Of a stretch of DNA of 64,000 nucleotides, positions 1 to 8,880 are shown piece after piece. The DNA comes from Arthrobacter sp. CJ23 (GTDB taxonomy: Bacteria > Actinomycetota > Actinomycetes > Actinomycetales > Micrococcaceae), in the NCBI RefSeq assembly GCF_024741795.1, contig NZ_CP102950.1:1984001-2048000 (forward strand), written 5' to 3'. The notes beneath the pieces were generated by a model. The model saw only the letters and a program-made list of their open reading frames with translations. It ran no database searches and was not told the origin of the DNA. The position numbers and the translations under genes are program-made. How positions within the stretch are numbered: the stretch's first letter is position 1; each line of letters begins with the position of its first letter.

Positions 1-239
1 GTGGGTCCTTGGCTGTGCTGGTTACTTCGAATCAGTGGGATTGGTGGCGACCGCGGGCGGGATATCCTGCGGCGGCACGGCTGACAGTTGGTTGCAAGAG
101 CCGAAGAGTGGCTTGGTATGTTGTGCCGCTGGCTGTGTGCTTGCCAACCGGATAGGTATCACTACTCGCAAGCGGTTACTATGCGGCAGCCCAGGGAAGC
201 GCCGCTAAACAATGCAACTGAGGTATGTGTTCGCGGGAG

Positions 240-1115
240 CTTCAGCGCACTTCTGTGCTCTGTGCTGTGGCGCGTCTCGCCGATTTTGGGGCGATGGCTG
301 TTGGGACGGTGCGGGCGGCGACGGCCAGGGTGAGGGCTGTTGCGAGGCTAAGAATCGTCCAGGCGCAAATTCCCCTGCCGGGGAGGTCGGTGATTGCAAG
401 CCAGCGGATGGAATAGTTCGCGGTTGCAGCAACGGGAAGGTGAACACTCAAAACATTTGCGTGAAGGGAGCTTGCGGTACTCGGCGAGGAGCATGAGCTG
501 CATCAGCGCCATGATCAACAGCACGCCCGTTAGACCAAGCTGGACGAGCCCCACGGGTTCTGGATGTGACAGCATCCAGGCAATGTTGCCCGTTGCGGGC
601 GCGGCGAGATAGGCGGACAGTCCGGTTGTAGCGGCTGGTGACAGCTCGCCGCCGGTCATCAGGCGGACGGTGACCCCAGTGAGCGAGGAGCTGCGCGGCG
701 ACGATGGCAAGGGCGGTAATGAAATCTATACACAGCCAGGCGCCCCATGGCGGCAGATACTGGCTGTAGTGGGACGAAAGCAGGATCCCCACGAGCGGGA
801 TGAAGGAGGTGAAGGGCCACGGCGGGGTCACCCCGCCACTTCATCTCGCAGGTCTGCCCGGAATGCTCCTTTCCGGCGAAGGCCCCGAAACACGTAGACG
901 GCGGTCAGCATCATCCACAGCGAGCTGGCTGCCCCTTAGAGGATTTCCTCCGGCCGCATCGGGCAACCGAGAGAGCTCCTCGCGGCGGACCAGCCGCCGC
1001 CAAGACCGGCAGGCCCCAAGGGAATGCCGAAGCGGCTCAACGCCGGCATTCCCGAAAGGGGCGCCGGGGGCAAGGCGCGTTCCTGAGCGGCAGGCGTCAG
1101 GGCAAGGGCGGTGCC
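240..1115 (-). pseudogene. Decayed TDT-family (TehA/Mae1-like) transporter
   Basis: Pieces of a tellurite-resistance/dicarboxylate transporter family protein can be read in several minus-strand frames. They are collinear with the intact paralogue at 6967-7974: a stretch near 1010-1080 with GIPLGPAGLGGGWSAAR, one near 770-830 with FIPLVGILLSSHYSQY, one near 540-620 with SAYLAAPATGNIAWM, and one near 330-450 with ANYSIRWLAI. No single frame spans the gene, so at least two frameshifts have accumulated. The family has about ten membrane helices and moves small anions or dicarboxylates; the substrate cannot be inferred here. It lies just downstream of the thioesterase gene on the same strand. Confidence 0.8.
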
Positions 1116-1123
1116 GGTACCAG

Positions 1124-1699
1124 TCATGTTGTCAGAGCGGCTGGTTGGTGGGGGAAGATGAGCAGCGTGCTCGTGGCGGTGGCGAGGAGTTTTCCGTCGG
1201 CGGTGCTGAGGCGGCCTTCGGTGAAGATCACCCGCGAGCCGGTTTTTACAACTGACCCCTCTGCGCGCAGAGCACCCTTCTGGAGCGTGATGGGTCGCAG
1301 GTACTTGACCGCGAGATCGATAGAGGTGTAGCCGATCCCTGATTCCAAGGTGCTGTGTGCTGCGCAGCCGAGCACTGTGTCGAGGAGCGTGCAGGCCAGG
1401 CCGCCGTGCACCATTCCGAGGGGGTTGTAGTGCGCTTCTCCCGGCCAGCACTGGAACTCGACGTGTCCGTACTTCGCATCGACGAGATCGAAATTCATGA
1501 GGGAAGCGATCGGCGGCGGCGCAATGCTGCCGTCGCGGAGGCCGGAAAAGTAGTCCAGACCCGACAGCCGTGGCAGCTGTTCGAGCGCAATTGCCGGATC
1601 CATCCAGGTGAAGGTTTCCGATCGTTGCGCCGAGGTGTTGGTTGACACGGGTGTTTCCTCCTTAGAGCTCTGCAGGTCTTTAGGGTTTGTCGCGGTCAT
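1124..1699 (-). CDS. PaaI-family hotdog-fold acyl-CoA thioesterase
   Basis: A 191-residue protein of the PaaI/YbgC-like hotdog thioesterase family, which hydrolyses acyl-CoA thioesters in the cytoplasm. The diagnostic helix region HYNPLGMVHGGLACTLLDTVLGCAAHS (about residues 90-115) carries the HGG motif and the downstream acidic residue of the family, followed by the conserved VKYLRPI strand. The N-terminal 30 residues are low in complexity, and the true start may be the GTG at VSTNTS. Its ATG overlaps the stop codon of the upstream dehydrogenase by four bases (ATGA), so the two are probably translationally coupled. The substrate is unknown. Confidence 0.88.
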   Translation of the reverse strand: MTATNPKDLQSSKEETPVSTNTSAQRSETFTWMDPAIALEQLPRLSGLDYFSGLRDGSIAPPPIASLMNFDLVDAKYGHVEFQCWPGEAHYNPLGMVHGGLACTLLDTVLGCAAHSTLESGIGYTSIDLAVKYLRPITLQKGALRAEGSVVKTGSRVIFTEGRLSTADGKLLATATSTLLIFPHQPAALTT

Positions 1700-2412
1700 A
1701 CCGGGGTGCTGGCTGCCAGTACAGGGTACAGATCCGAGATCGAGCCAGCCAGGCCGCGCTTCACTCCGGCGCTGATTTCGTCCACGATGACCTCGTAATC
1801 ACCCTGCTCGAGCCCATCGAACGACTTCCGCGCGACTTCCGCGGGGGAGGTCTTCGGGGCATTCACGCCCTTGGCCATGGCTGTGTCCATATAGCCGACG
1901 TGAACACCCGTGACCCGCGTACCTTGGGGGGCCAGTTCCACGCGGAAGGAGTTGGTCGCCGACCACAGTGCGGCCTTTGATGCGCTGTAGGCGCCGGTGA
2001 GTGCGATCCAGCTGAGCACTGAATGGATGTTGAGGACCGCTGATGGCTCGCTGGCGGCGAGCACCGGTGCGAATGCCCTGGTCAGGGCGACCGGTCCGAA
2101 GAAGTTGGTCTCCATGACTTCACGGATCTCCTCGTCGGAGAGTGCCAACAGAGTGTCCGATTCGAGGCTCGTGCCGGCGTTGTTGATCAGAACGGTGACG
2201 TCCCGGGCCTGGGTAACGGCGGCCCGGATCGAGTCAGGGTTGGTGACATCGAGGGCGAGGGGGACGACCCGGGAGTCGTTCCACTCTTGCGGGCGGCGGG
2301 CCGTCGCATACACCTTCGCAGCACCCCGGGCGAGGGCCTGTTCCACGAGCTCGCGGCCCAGGCCTCCATTTGCACCGGTAACGAGGACGACGGCGCCAGA
2401 TAGCAGTGGCAT
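1696..2412 (-). CDS. Short-chain dehydrogenase/reductase (SDR family)
   Basis: A 238-residue classical SDR oxidoreductase. The cofactor motif TGANGGLG lies near residue 13, the NNAG motif near residue 78, and the catalytic serine and YSASK tetrad near residues 130-150. Basic residues after the second strand (ATARRP) suggest NADP(H). The substrate cannot be told from sequence. It is the first gene of a two-gene unit with the thioesterase and is transcribed divergently from an HxlR-type regulator, across an intergenic region holding a perfect palindrome. Control by that regulator is therefore likely. Confidence 0.9.
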   Translation of the reverse strand: MPLLSGAVVLVTGANGGLGRELVEQALARGAAKVYATARRPQEWNDSRVVPLALDVTNPDSIRAAVTQARDVTVLINNAGTSLESDTLLALSDEEIREVMETNFFGPVALTRAFAPVLAASEPSAVLNIHSVLSWIALTGAYSASKAALWSATNSFRVELAPQGTRVTGVHVGYMDTAMAKGVNAPKTSPAEVARKSFDGLEQGDYEVIVDEISAGVKRGLAGSISDLYPVLAASTPV

Positions 2413-2481
2413 GGATTCTCCTGATCTCAGGTAGGCGGCGACGCGGTTGTCGCGACCTCAGAACATCAGAGTAGTCGAGTG

Positions 2482-2498
2482 AGTTGGATTTTCCAACT
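2482..2498. promoter_or_regulatory. Perfect palindrome, probable HxlR operator
   Basis: AGTTGGA-TTT-TCCAACT is a perfect inverted repeat with 7-base arms in the 127-base gap between the divergent SDR gene and HxlR regulator gene. HxlR proteins are winged-helix dimers that commonly bind palindromes beside their own gene. The assignment is by position and symmetry only. Confidence 0.6.
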
Positions 2499-2539
2499 GA
2501 CTTGTATACTTGAAGAAAGTACCCGAAAGCAGGTGAACG

Positions 2540-3022
2540 ATGAATCGGCCGACCGACAAGGCAGTAGATGCGCCCAGGGCGTGTTTCATCGCGGCGGGGC
2601 TCGACGTGCTCGGGGAGCGGTGGGCGCTGCTGGCGCTTCGCGAGATGTCCTTGGGCGTTCACCGGTTCGATCAGATCGCGCGGAATACCGGCGCGTCCCG
2701 CGACATCCTGGTGGGCCGACTGCGCACACTCGAAAGCCAAGGCGTGATCGAGCGCGTCCAGTACTCCGAGCGCCCCCCGCGCTACGAGTACCACCTCACA
2801 ACTTCCGGAGCCGAAGTCGCGCCCATCCTCATTTCACTCGCAGCGTGGAGCAGTACATGGATGCGCGACGAGACACCCCGTGCCTCTTACCGGCACAGTT
2901 GCGGGGCGGACCTGAAACCGCTGGTGTCGTGTGCGGAATGCGGTGAGGAGTTCACCCCAGGAAGTCTGATGCTGGGACCGCTTGTGTCAGCGGCCGGTAC
3001 GGACCCGGCGTCCGACCAGTAA
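2540..3022 (+). CDS. HxlR-family winged-helix transcriptional regulator with C-terminal zinc-ribbon-like tail
   Basis: A 160-residue MarR/HxlR-type DNA-binding protein. Residues about 15-105 form the HxlR winged helix: a cysteine near residue 15, the LGERWALLALREM helix, then the GVHRFDQIARNTGASRDILVGRLRTLESQGVIER recognition region and the YEYHLT wing. After residue 115 there is an extra tail with an HxCG...VSCAECGEE pattern, which may bind zinc or sense redox; many family members lack it. It is divergent from the SDR-thioesterase pair and is probably its regulator. The start follows GCAGGTGAACG, a weak ribosome site. Confidence 0.88.
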   Translation: MNRPTDKAVDAPRACFIAAGLDVLGERWALLALREMSLGVHRFDQIARNTGASRDILVGRLRTLESQGVIERVQYSERPPRYEYHLTTSGAEVAPILISLAAWSSTWMRDETPRASYRHSCGADLKPLVSCAECGEEFTPGSLMLGPLVSAAGTDPASDQ

Positions 3023-3226
3023 GAACAAGCACCGGCCAGAGGACGACGCCGGTACCTCCCGCCATCGTCCTCTGGCCACGGTTGCGCCCGGCGTTCCGCC
3101 GGCCTGACTTCTTGGAATCAAAGCCTCAGATTCCTTCTCGAAGCAGACTGGCGATGGTATCGCGGTGTCGGTAGGGCGAAAGTATGTCAGGAGCATATTG
3201 CGTTTGAATGTGACAGCAAGCGCAAT

Positions 3227-4123
3227 TTGAGAATAGAGACCGACATATGCAAATCATTGTTACCTCTTTCTAACTCTGGTATGTTCATCGCTGTGAAAAC
3301 GATGATGTTTGGCACTGGTAACGATGTTCAACTCGAAATGCTTGCCGCGGTTCCTGCGGGCGGGATCAGGCCCCGCTCTGCGCTTCTCTTTGTACATGGC
3401 CTCGGTCATGACGCCACGTGCTGGCACAACTGGATGCGCACAGCTTCCGAGGAGGGCTATGCGACGTACGCGATCTCGCTCAGGGGTCACGGTGGCAGTG
3501 GAGGAAGCCTCCGTTCGGCGCGGCTGAAGGATTATGTTGAAGACGTCCTTCGCGCGGTCGAGGCTGTCGATGCTGATGAGCTCGTCTTGGTTGGGCACTC
3601 ACTGGGTGGCCTGGTCGTGCAGCGGGTGTTGGCACTGGAGCCGGCGAAGGTGAGCGCGGGCGTGCTTGTTGGCTCAATCACTTCCGGTCCGGCCTTCGGG
3701 ACGGTTATCTCGGTGCTGAGAAGCCACCCCTGGCAGGCGATGCGGTTTCTCGCGGGTCGAAGCCTTCGGCTGCCGCCGGACATGCTGTTCGAGCGGATGG
3801 GCACTGAAGAGGCGGCGGCGATTTCCCGATCCCTTTGTGGTGAGTCACCCCGGGTCCAGTACCAGTTGCTTTTCCACCTCCCGTCGAGGCTGAAGCCTGA
3901 ATATCCGCTTCTGTCCGTCTACAGCAAGCACGACCGCATGGTGCCCGTGCGGTCAGCGCGCTCAACCGCACGACGGTATGGCGCCGATGTGCGGGAGCTC
4001 GCCGGGATTGGGCATGACATGATGCTCGACGGCGGCTGGGAACAGCCCTGGGGCGTGATCAGTGACTGGTTGAAGACGCTGCGGGTCGAGGCGGTCTCCG
4101 ATGAAGGGAGGCAAGGTGGTTGA
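3227..4123 (+). CDS. Alpha/beta-hydrolase fold protein (lysophospholipase-like)
   Basis: An alpha/beta hydrolase of up to 298 residues. FVHGLGHD gives the oxyanion-hole HG motif, VGHSLGG the nucleophile elbow serine, YSKHDRMVP the acid and AGIGHDMM the catalytic histidine. A helical lid lies between about residues 165 and 225. The start is uncertain: the furthest is TTG at 3227, with in-frame ATGs at 3281, 3302 and 3305, none with a strong ribosome site. A start near 3302 would match the usual family length better. The 293 bases before the next gene hold nothing recognised except that gene's ribosome site. Confidence 0.82.
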   Translation: MRIETDICKSLLPLSNSGMFIAVKTMMFGTGNDVQLEMLAAVPAGGIRPRSALLFVHGLGHDATCWHNWMRTASEEGYATYAISLRGHGGSGGSLRSARLKDYVEDVLRAVEAVDADELVLVGHSLGGLVVQRVLALEPAKVSAGVLVGSITSGPAFGTVISVLRSHPWQAMRFLAGRSLRLPPDMLFERMGTEEAAAISRSLCGESPRVQYQLLFHLPSRLKPEYPLLSVYSKHDRMVPVRSARSTARRYGADVRELAGIGHDMMLDGGWEQPWGVISDWLKTLRVEAVSDEGRQGG

Positions 4124-4416
4124 GTGCAAAGACATCGGATTCGAGGCCTACGGGGGGAGTGCTTGTAGCGGGGACTAATTGGATACTCCGGAAACCATTG
4201 CTTGAAAGAGCCGTATGGCCTAAGCTTCTTTCAATCGCAGAGTTCACCTTGTGTCCCCGAACACACTTGAAGGTTCGGTTGCCATGAGCAAGGCGCAGGG
4301 GAACAACCTAGACGGCAACCGCTCCCAGAAGGCTGCGTGCCCCGATCCACGAGCACTACGAGCTTCGCATCAGCTCACGCACGCCACCGACGGCGTGCAT
4401 TAGAAAGGCGAACAAC

Positions 4417-5802
4417 ATGGCAATAGCCAACGAGGCGTCAAAGACGACCGGCCTCCGGACCTCGGCGTCCTCCCGCTTGACCGTTCAGGCGTTACTCAAT
4501 CAAGCGCCGCTGGGCAACAGGCGGCGCGTGATCATCTTTCTCGGGTTCCTGACCATGACCCTGGAGGGAGTTGAAATCGGCCTGTGGGGATTTATCTACC
4601 CCCAAATAGTCACCCAGTGGGGTACCTCGCTGGCAACGGTGACAACCATGGTGACACTGGGAGTTGTGGGGCTCACCGTCGGTTCGATGGTTGCCGGCCC
4701 GCTGTCCGACCAGATCGGCCGAAGGCTCCCGATTATCGTAGGCACGGCAGGATTCGGGCTCGCCACCTTAGGCGGCGCGCTGGCACAAAACGACCTGACG
4801 TTAGGAATCTTCCGGGTGGTGGCGTGCCTGTTCCTCGGAGCTGTGATGCCCCTGGTCATCACGCTCGTGGCCGAGTTCGCGCCTGAAAAGCGGAAGGCCG
4901 CCATTGTGGCCATCACGTTCACCGGTTTCCCACTTGGAACAGTAATCACCGGCTTCCTGGCTTCAACCATCATTCCCACCCTGGGCTGGCAGTGGCTGCT
5001 CGGGACCGGAACACTCCTTGCCTTGATCCTTCTGCCAGCACTGCTGTGGGGCCTACCGGAATCCACCGTATTCATGATTCGACGGGGAGGCAGAACAGAA
5101 AACGTGACGAAGGTGCTGAGTGCCATCATTCCCGGTTTCGACATGAAGACGGTGGACCTGACAGGCGCGGTCCCCAGCGGCGGTGCCAAGCCGGTTGGCG
5201 GCGTCAGGGCGGTACTGTCCAAGAAACTTGTGGTTGTATCGCTGCTGATCTGGCTTTGCTACTTCATCTGCGCCGCAGTGGTTTATATGTTCCTAAACTA
5301 CCTGCCGCTCATCGTCAAGCAACTTAATATCGACGCCGCGGGGACAGGCAATGTGGTGTCGATGTTCGGCCTCGGCGGTGTGATCGGGGCTTTGGCTATC
5401 GGTTTTGCCATGGAGAAGCTGGGCAAATATGTATCCCTCGGTGCGGCCTTCACGCTGGCCGCCGGAGCCGCCTGGATCCTGGCGTCAGTCAACCTGACCT
5501 TGCCCCTGCTGCTTGTCCTGGGCTTCACCATCGGCGTTGTGCTGGTGGGAGCCAACAGCGGCATGAACGCACTGAGCACATCGGTTTTCCCCACTGAAGC
5601 CCGCGCAACCGGTGTGTCATGGATGCACAGCTTCGGCAAGGCCGGTTCCATCGTCAGCGGTCTGCTGGGTGGCGTGATGCTGGGCGCAGGATGGGGCGTG
5701 GACCAGATCTTCTTCGCCCTGGCCATTCCGCTCCTGGCGGGAGCTGCGGCCGTGGGTGCAGTCAGGGCGATGACCATACGCCGTTCACGTGCCGACTCAT
5801 AA
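4417..5802 (+). CDS. MFS transporter, aromatic acid:H+ symporter (AAHS) type
   Basis: A 461-residue, 12-helix major facilitator. Helix 1 contains the LEGVEIGLWGFIYPQI stretch, which resembles the DGxD-type segment of the AAHS subfamily. GPLSDQIGRRLPI is the loop 2-3 signature and FAPEKRKAAIVA the loop 4-5 region. The second half repeats the pattern (AIGFAMEKLGKY) and ends with the helix-11 motif NALSTSVFPTEARATGVSW. This subfamily imports aromatic acids such as benzoate or 4-hydroxybenzoate with protons; the exact substrate is unknown. The ATG follows GAAAGGCGAACAAC. The gene stands alone and is closed by a strong terminator. Confidence 0.9.
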   Translation: MAIANEASKTTGLRTSASSRLTVQALLNQAPLGNRRRVIIFLGFLTMTLEGVEIGLWGFIYPQIVTQWGTSLATVTTMVTLGVVGLTVGSMVAGPLSDQIGRRLPIIVGTAGFGLATLGGALAQNDLTLGIFRVVACLFLGAVMPLVITLVAEFAPEKRKAAIVAITFTGFPLGTVITGFLASTIIPTLGWQWLLGTGTLLALILLPALLWGLPESTVFMIRRGGRTENVTKVLSAIIPGFDMKTVDLTGAVPSGGAKPVGGVRAVLSKKLVVVSLLIWLCYFICAAVVYMFLNYLPLIVKQLNIDAAGTGNVVSMFGLGGVIGALAIGFAMEKLGKYVSLGAAFTLAAGAAWILASVNLTLPLLLVLGFTIGVVLVGANSGMNALSTSVFPTEARATGVSWMHSFGKAGSIVSGLLGGVMLGAGWGVDQIFFALAIPLLAGAAAVGAVRAMTIRRSRADS

Positions 5803-5869
5803 GGCGGCTTGCATTTACCCACCCTGATCGTCGCATGGTCACCGGACCGCAGCGATACAGATTCCAATT

Positions 5870-5907
5870 CGAGCCACCTTGCTCCTACTCCAGAGCAAGG
5901 TGGCTCG
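5870..5907 (+). terminator. Rho-independent terminator after the MFS gene
   Basis: Perfect 15-base arms, CGAGCCACCTTGCTC and GAGCAAGGTGGCTCG, with an 8-base loop, followed by a short T-rich run (GCTGTTT). It sits 68 bases after the MFS stop codon. Confidence 0.85.
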
Positions 5908-6788
5908 GCTGTTTGCGGAGCCAGCCGGAGAGCAGTCTCGGTGAACACAAACTTCCGGACGGGATACCGGCGGGCATGCCAGCTGAGTTTTAGGGGCAGT
6001 GAACCGAACCGTCTGAGGAACCCTTCTTCTCCTGCCTCATCTTGTTTGCCTCAGGCTGGATTGATGGGCACGAGCATGTCAGTGAGTCTTTCGGGGATGG
6101 AGGCGGCCAGGGGCGCAGGTCCCTCGGCAGCCAGGTAGTGGCTGCAGGAAGGGGTTCACGGATGTCCACCATTCCGGCCGCTCGGGCAGCCCCAGCCATT
6201 TTCCGGGACTGGTCCCTTGGTAATAAGCGGTCCCAGGAACGCTTGGGCGATGCTTTTGCCTTTCGGCCGTTCCATACGTAGCCGTCTTAGTCCTTGGCCT
6301 CGGCGTAGAAGGAGTTGGTCTCTGTCTCGAGGTCGATGAAGAAGCGGCGGAACGTTTCGCGCTGGACAGGATCGATAGGGGAGCTGCTTGGATGCTGACC
6401 GACAGTGTCTGAACGGCTCCTTGTCGGCCACGCGAGGTGTCGTGGATCATCAGGCGCCGGCGGGAGAAGTGAGTGGCGTCCCGCACCGATGCTTCCGTAG
6501 TGTCATGAACGAGGACCTGGAACAAGTGCCCCTGGCTGGAGTTCACAGCCGAGATTTCATCGGGGAGATCCTCCGGATCAAGAGGCTGTGGACCTTCCAC
6601 GTGTAAAGCTGCTCCGGGCTCGCTTACCGCGTGCCACAGTCATGCCACACTGACCAGCGCGCTGAACACCTGCCATCGCTTCCGGGGGCTCCATCCAGAG
6701 CCCGCCCAGGAACAGCAGCCACGACAGCAGCCACCTCATCGCTGGACAAAGGGTTTGGCCGCTTGCTCGCTCGGCGAGAACAGCGTAA
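5908..6788. other. Non-coding or degraded stretch
   Basis: No convincing gene. On the minus strand, about 6080-6600, patches such as LFQVLVHDTTEASVRDATHFSRR and, in another frame, FFIDLETETNSFYAEAKD have protein-like composition but are broken by frame changes. They may be a decayed enzyme of the catabolic region. The family could not be named with any confidence. Confidence 0.35.
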
Positions 6789-6864
6789 GGGAGACACAAA
6801 AGACCTCCAGGTGGAGCGGGACTCACAAGTCCCGCTCCACGCGGAGGTCTTCTTTATGTCTCCC
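6789..6864. repeat. Large imperfect inverted repeat (76-base hairpin)
   Basis: The arms open with GGGAGACA and close with TGTCTCCC. Inside, AAGACCTCC pairs with GGAGGTCTT, and GTGGAGCGGGACT pairs perfectly with AGTCCCGCTCCAC around a CACA loop. Only a few bases are unpaired. It lies 102 bases beyond the 3' end of the minus-strand TDT gene. It may be a terminator for that operon, but its length is greater than usual and suggests a mobile palindromic repeat. Confidence 0.75.
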
Positions 6865-6966
6865 CAGCACGCCGCAACCATTTCCCGCATCCCAAGCCCC
6901 GACGTCGGGCCCTAAGCTACGCGCATCAGCGCGGACTTTGCTTTGGTTTACAGGTGGGCCGATGCG

Positions 6967-7974
6967 TCAGCGCCGTCCCTTGGCCGGCGAACGATGGACG
7001 AGCGTCCGTATTCCGATACCAAGGACAAAAGCCGTGGCAAGGCCTAAGAGGGCCCAGGAGATGAGTTCCGAGCCGGCGACGCCGGGAGTTCCGAGCCATC
7101 TGATGCCGTAGTTCGCCGACGTTGACACCGGGAAGGTGAAGATCCAGAACGTCAGCGAGAACGGCAGGCTGGCGTACTGGGGAATCAGAACCACCTGCAT
7201 CAGAATCATCATGAGGAGGATTCCCGTGAGTCCCAGCTGGATGATTCCGGAACCCTCCGGGCGGATGACTATCCAGGCAACGCAGGCCGTTGCGGGGGCG
7301 GCCAGGTACCCCGCCAAGACGGGCTTCAAGTCGTCCGGCATTTCAATCCCCGCCATGAAGCGCACCGTCACCACAGTCCCGATCATCAGCCAGAAGAATC
7401 CACCGGTTCCCCAGGCAGCGACAGCCGCTTGGGGAAAACCCATAGTGGAGAAGCCGATGCTGGCGATGAAGGGACCTGCAGCAACCGGAAGCAGATAACC
7501 CGGGTGAACCCATTCCAGGGTCACTCCACCGGTCACCCAGTGGACCAGAAGTCTTGCTCCGAGGAGCGTGAGAGCGAGGATGAAGAACAGGCACAGCGCG
7601 GACCAGAACACCTTGGTGTATTCGATGTAGTGACTGCTCAGGATGATGCCCACCAGGGGAATGAAGGACGCCGACGGGCCGTTTCCGGGGTGTCTCAGTT
7701 CTTTGTCGAAGTGTCCCTTGGACCTGTACCGGAAACTTTTCGCCAGGTACCAGACAAGCAGGACGGACCAGACAGCCGCACTGATCCCGTAGAAGACTTC
7801 CGCCGGCCATGCGGGGGCCTGAAGCGTCAGACGGGCTGCCTGCCAGGCACCCCCCAACCCGGTGAAGCCCAGGGGAACGGCAAACAGGTTGAAGGGGTGC
7901 GTCGGAGGCTTTGGGGAAGGTTCAGTGAGGAGATCGGGCTCCCGTGCTTCCGAAGGCGTCGCAACGGGCCCCAT
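6967..7974 (-). CDS. TDT-family transporter (TehA/SLAC1-like)
   Basis: A tellurite-resistance/dicarboxylate transporter family membrane protein of about 335 residues with ten predicted helices. NLFAVPLGFTGLGGAWQAA is the usual first helix, and SFIPLVGIILSSHY, FWLMIGTVVTVRF and QLGLTGILLMMILMQVVLIPQY are further family segments. Members form SLAC1-like anion channels or export sulphite, malate or tellurite; the substrate is unknown. The start at 7974 avoids overlap with the preceding gene; an ATG at 8025 would overlap it by 31 bases. It is last in a hydrolase, metallo-beta-lactamase, TDT order. A decayed paralogue lies at 240-1115. Confidence 0.88.
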   Translation of the reverse strand: MGPVATPSEAREPDLLTEPSPKPPTHPFNLFAVPLGFTGLGGAWQAARLTLQAPAWPAEVFYGISAAVWSVLLVWYLAKSFRYRSKGHFDKELRHPGNGPSASFIPLVGIILSSHYIEYTKVFWSALCLFFILALTLLGARLLVHWVTGGVTLEWVHPGYLLPVAAGPFIASIGFSTMGFPQAAVAAWGTGGFFWLMIGTVVTVRFMAGIEMPDDLKPVLAGYLAAPATACVAWIVIRPEGSGIIQLGLTGILLMMILMQVVLIPQYASLPFSLTFWIFTFPVSTSANYGIRWLGTPGVAGSELISWALLGLATAFVLGIGIRTLVHRSPAKGRR

Positions 7975-7994
7975 CGTGGGCGCCTGGCGACTGG

Positions 7995-8846
7995 TCAACT
8001 GAGCAGTTTCAGGGCCGCACCCCACAACGCACCGGGGTTTATCCGGGCAGGATGCAGCGCAAGCATTGCCGAGAAGAACTCCTCCGGCGTTGGTTCCTCG
8101 GCCAGGATCGTCGACGCGTCCAAAAGGTACCCGCGGGTCTCTTGGATCTGTCCGGGCAGATCGGGCAATGCGGGGTTCTTGTGTCCCGCCACCACGAACT
8201 TTGGCTCGAGGCTCTCCGCGATCTCAAGCGCTCGCAGCCAGGCTTCGATGCCCCCGTCCTGCGACTCTGTCAGGTAGGGGTGGACCCCGTTATAGACGGC
8301 GTCCCCGGCTACCAGGAGCCCGATGGAGGGAACGAACAGCATGGTGGTGTTGTCAGTGTCGGTGTGGCCCACTTCAATGATCTGAAGTTCATGACCCTCA
8401 AGTTCAAACGACCCATTCTCGACTGCCTGGGTCACTGCTGTGGTGGGCGGAATCTGGTCCGGGAAAATCGAGTCCCAGAAAGAGGCGCGGAACCCGGGGG
8501 AGCCGTGCATCGCCATCTCCCGAAGCGTGCCCGGGGTTGCCAGAACTGTGACGCCCGGAAAACGCTCCGCAAGGGGACCTGCCCCGAACCAGTGGTCACC
8601 ATGGCCGTGGGTGATGTAGACGTGACTGAGTGTCTTTCCCGATGCCTCAATCCAGTCCCCGACCCTCGTTGTCTGCTCCACCGTCATGGGCGGATCAACC
8701 AGCACCGCGTTCTCCTGTCCGGAGATCAGCGTGGAGGACAGCGGGGACCAGATGCGGGGGTCCCCGTTCGGGAGTGTCCCTCTTCCTGTTTGAGGCAGGG
8801 TGCCGGAGACGAAGACGTCGTAAGTCAGCTCGGTTGTGGGTGCCAT
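7995..8846 (-). CDS. Metallo-beta-lactamase fold hydrolase
   Basis: A zinc hydrolase of about 283 residues. THGHGDHWFGA is the metal-binding HxHxDH motif; further ligands are the histidine in EVGHTDTDNTT, the aspartate in LLVAGDAVYN and the histidine in FVVAGHKNP. The QIIEVGHTDTDNTTMLFVPSIGLLVAGD segment resembles broad MBL hydrolases including quinolone- and lactone-processing relatives; the substrate is unknown. The ATG at 8846 (MAPTTEL) follows AGGGAAAG; an upstream start at 8930 would overlap the preceding gene. It starts 34 bases after the stop of the upstream hydrolase gene, so they form an operon. Confidence 0.87.
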   Translation of the reverse strand: MAPTTELTYDVFVSGTLPQTGRGTLPNGDPRIWSPLSSTLISGQENAVLVDPPMTVEQTTRVGDWIEASGKTLSHVYITHGHGDHWFGAGPLAERFPGVTVLATPGTLREMAMHGSPGFRASFWDSIFPDQIPPTTAVTQAVENGSFELEGHELQIIEVGHTDTDNTTMLFVPSIGLLVAGDAVYNGVHPYLTESQDGGIEAWLRALEIAESLEPKFVVAGHKNPALPDLPGQIQETRGYLLDASTILAEEPTPEEFFSAMLALHPARINPGALWGAALKLLS

Positions 8847-8880
8847 ACTATGTGTCACTTTCCCTGAAGTTCGTGGTGGC

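Noticed and set aside
6079..6600. Rieske-type oxygenase remnant
   Set aside because: A faint resemblance around FIDLETETNSFYAEAKD is too weak and lacks any iron-ligand motif.
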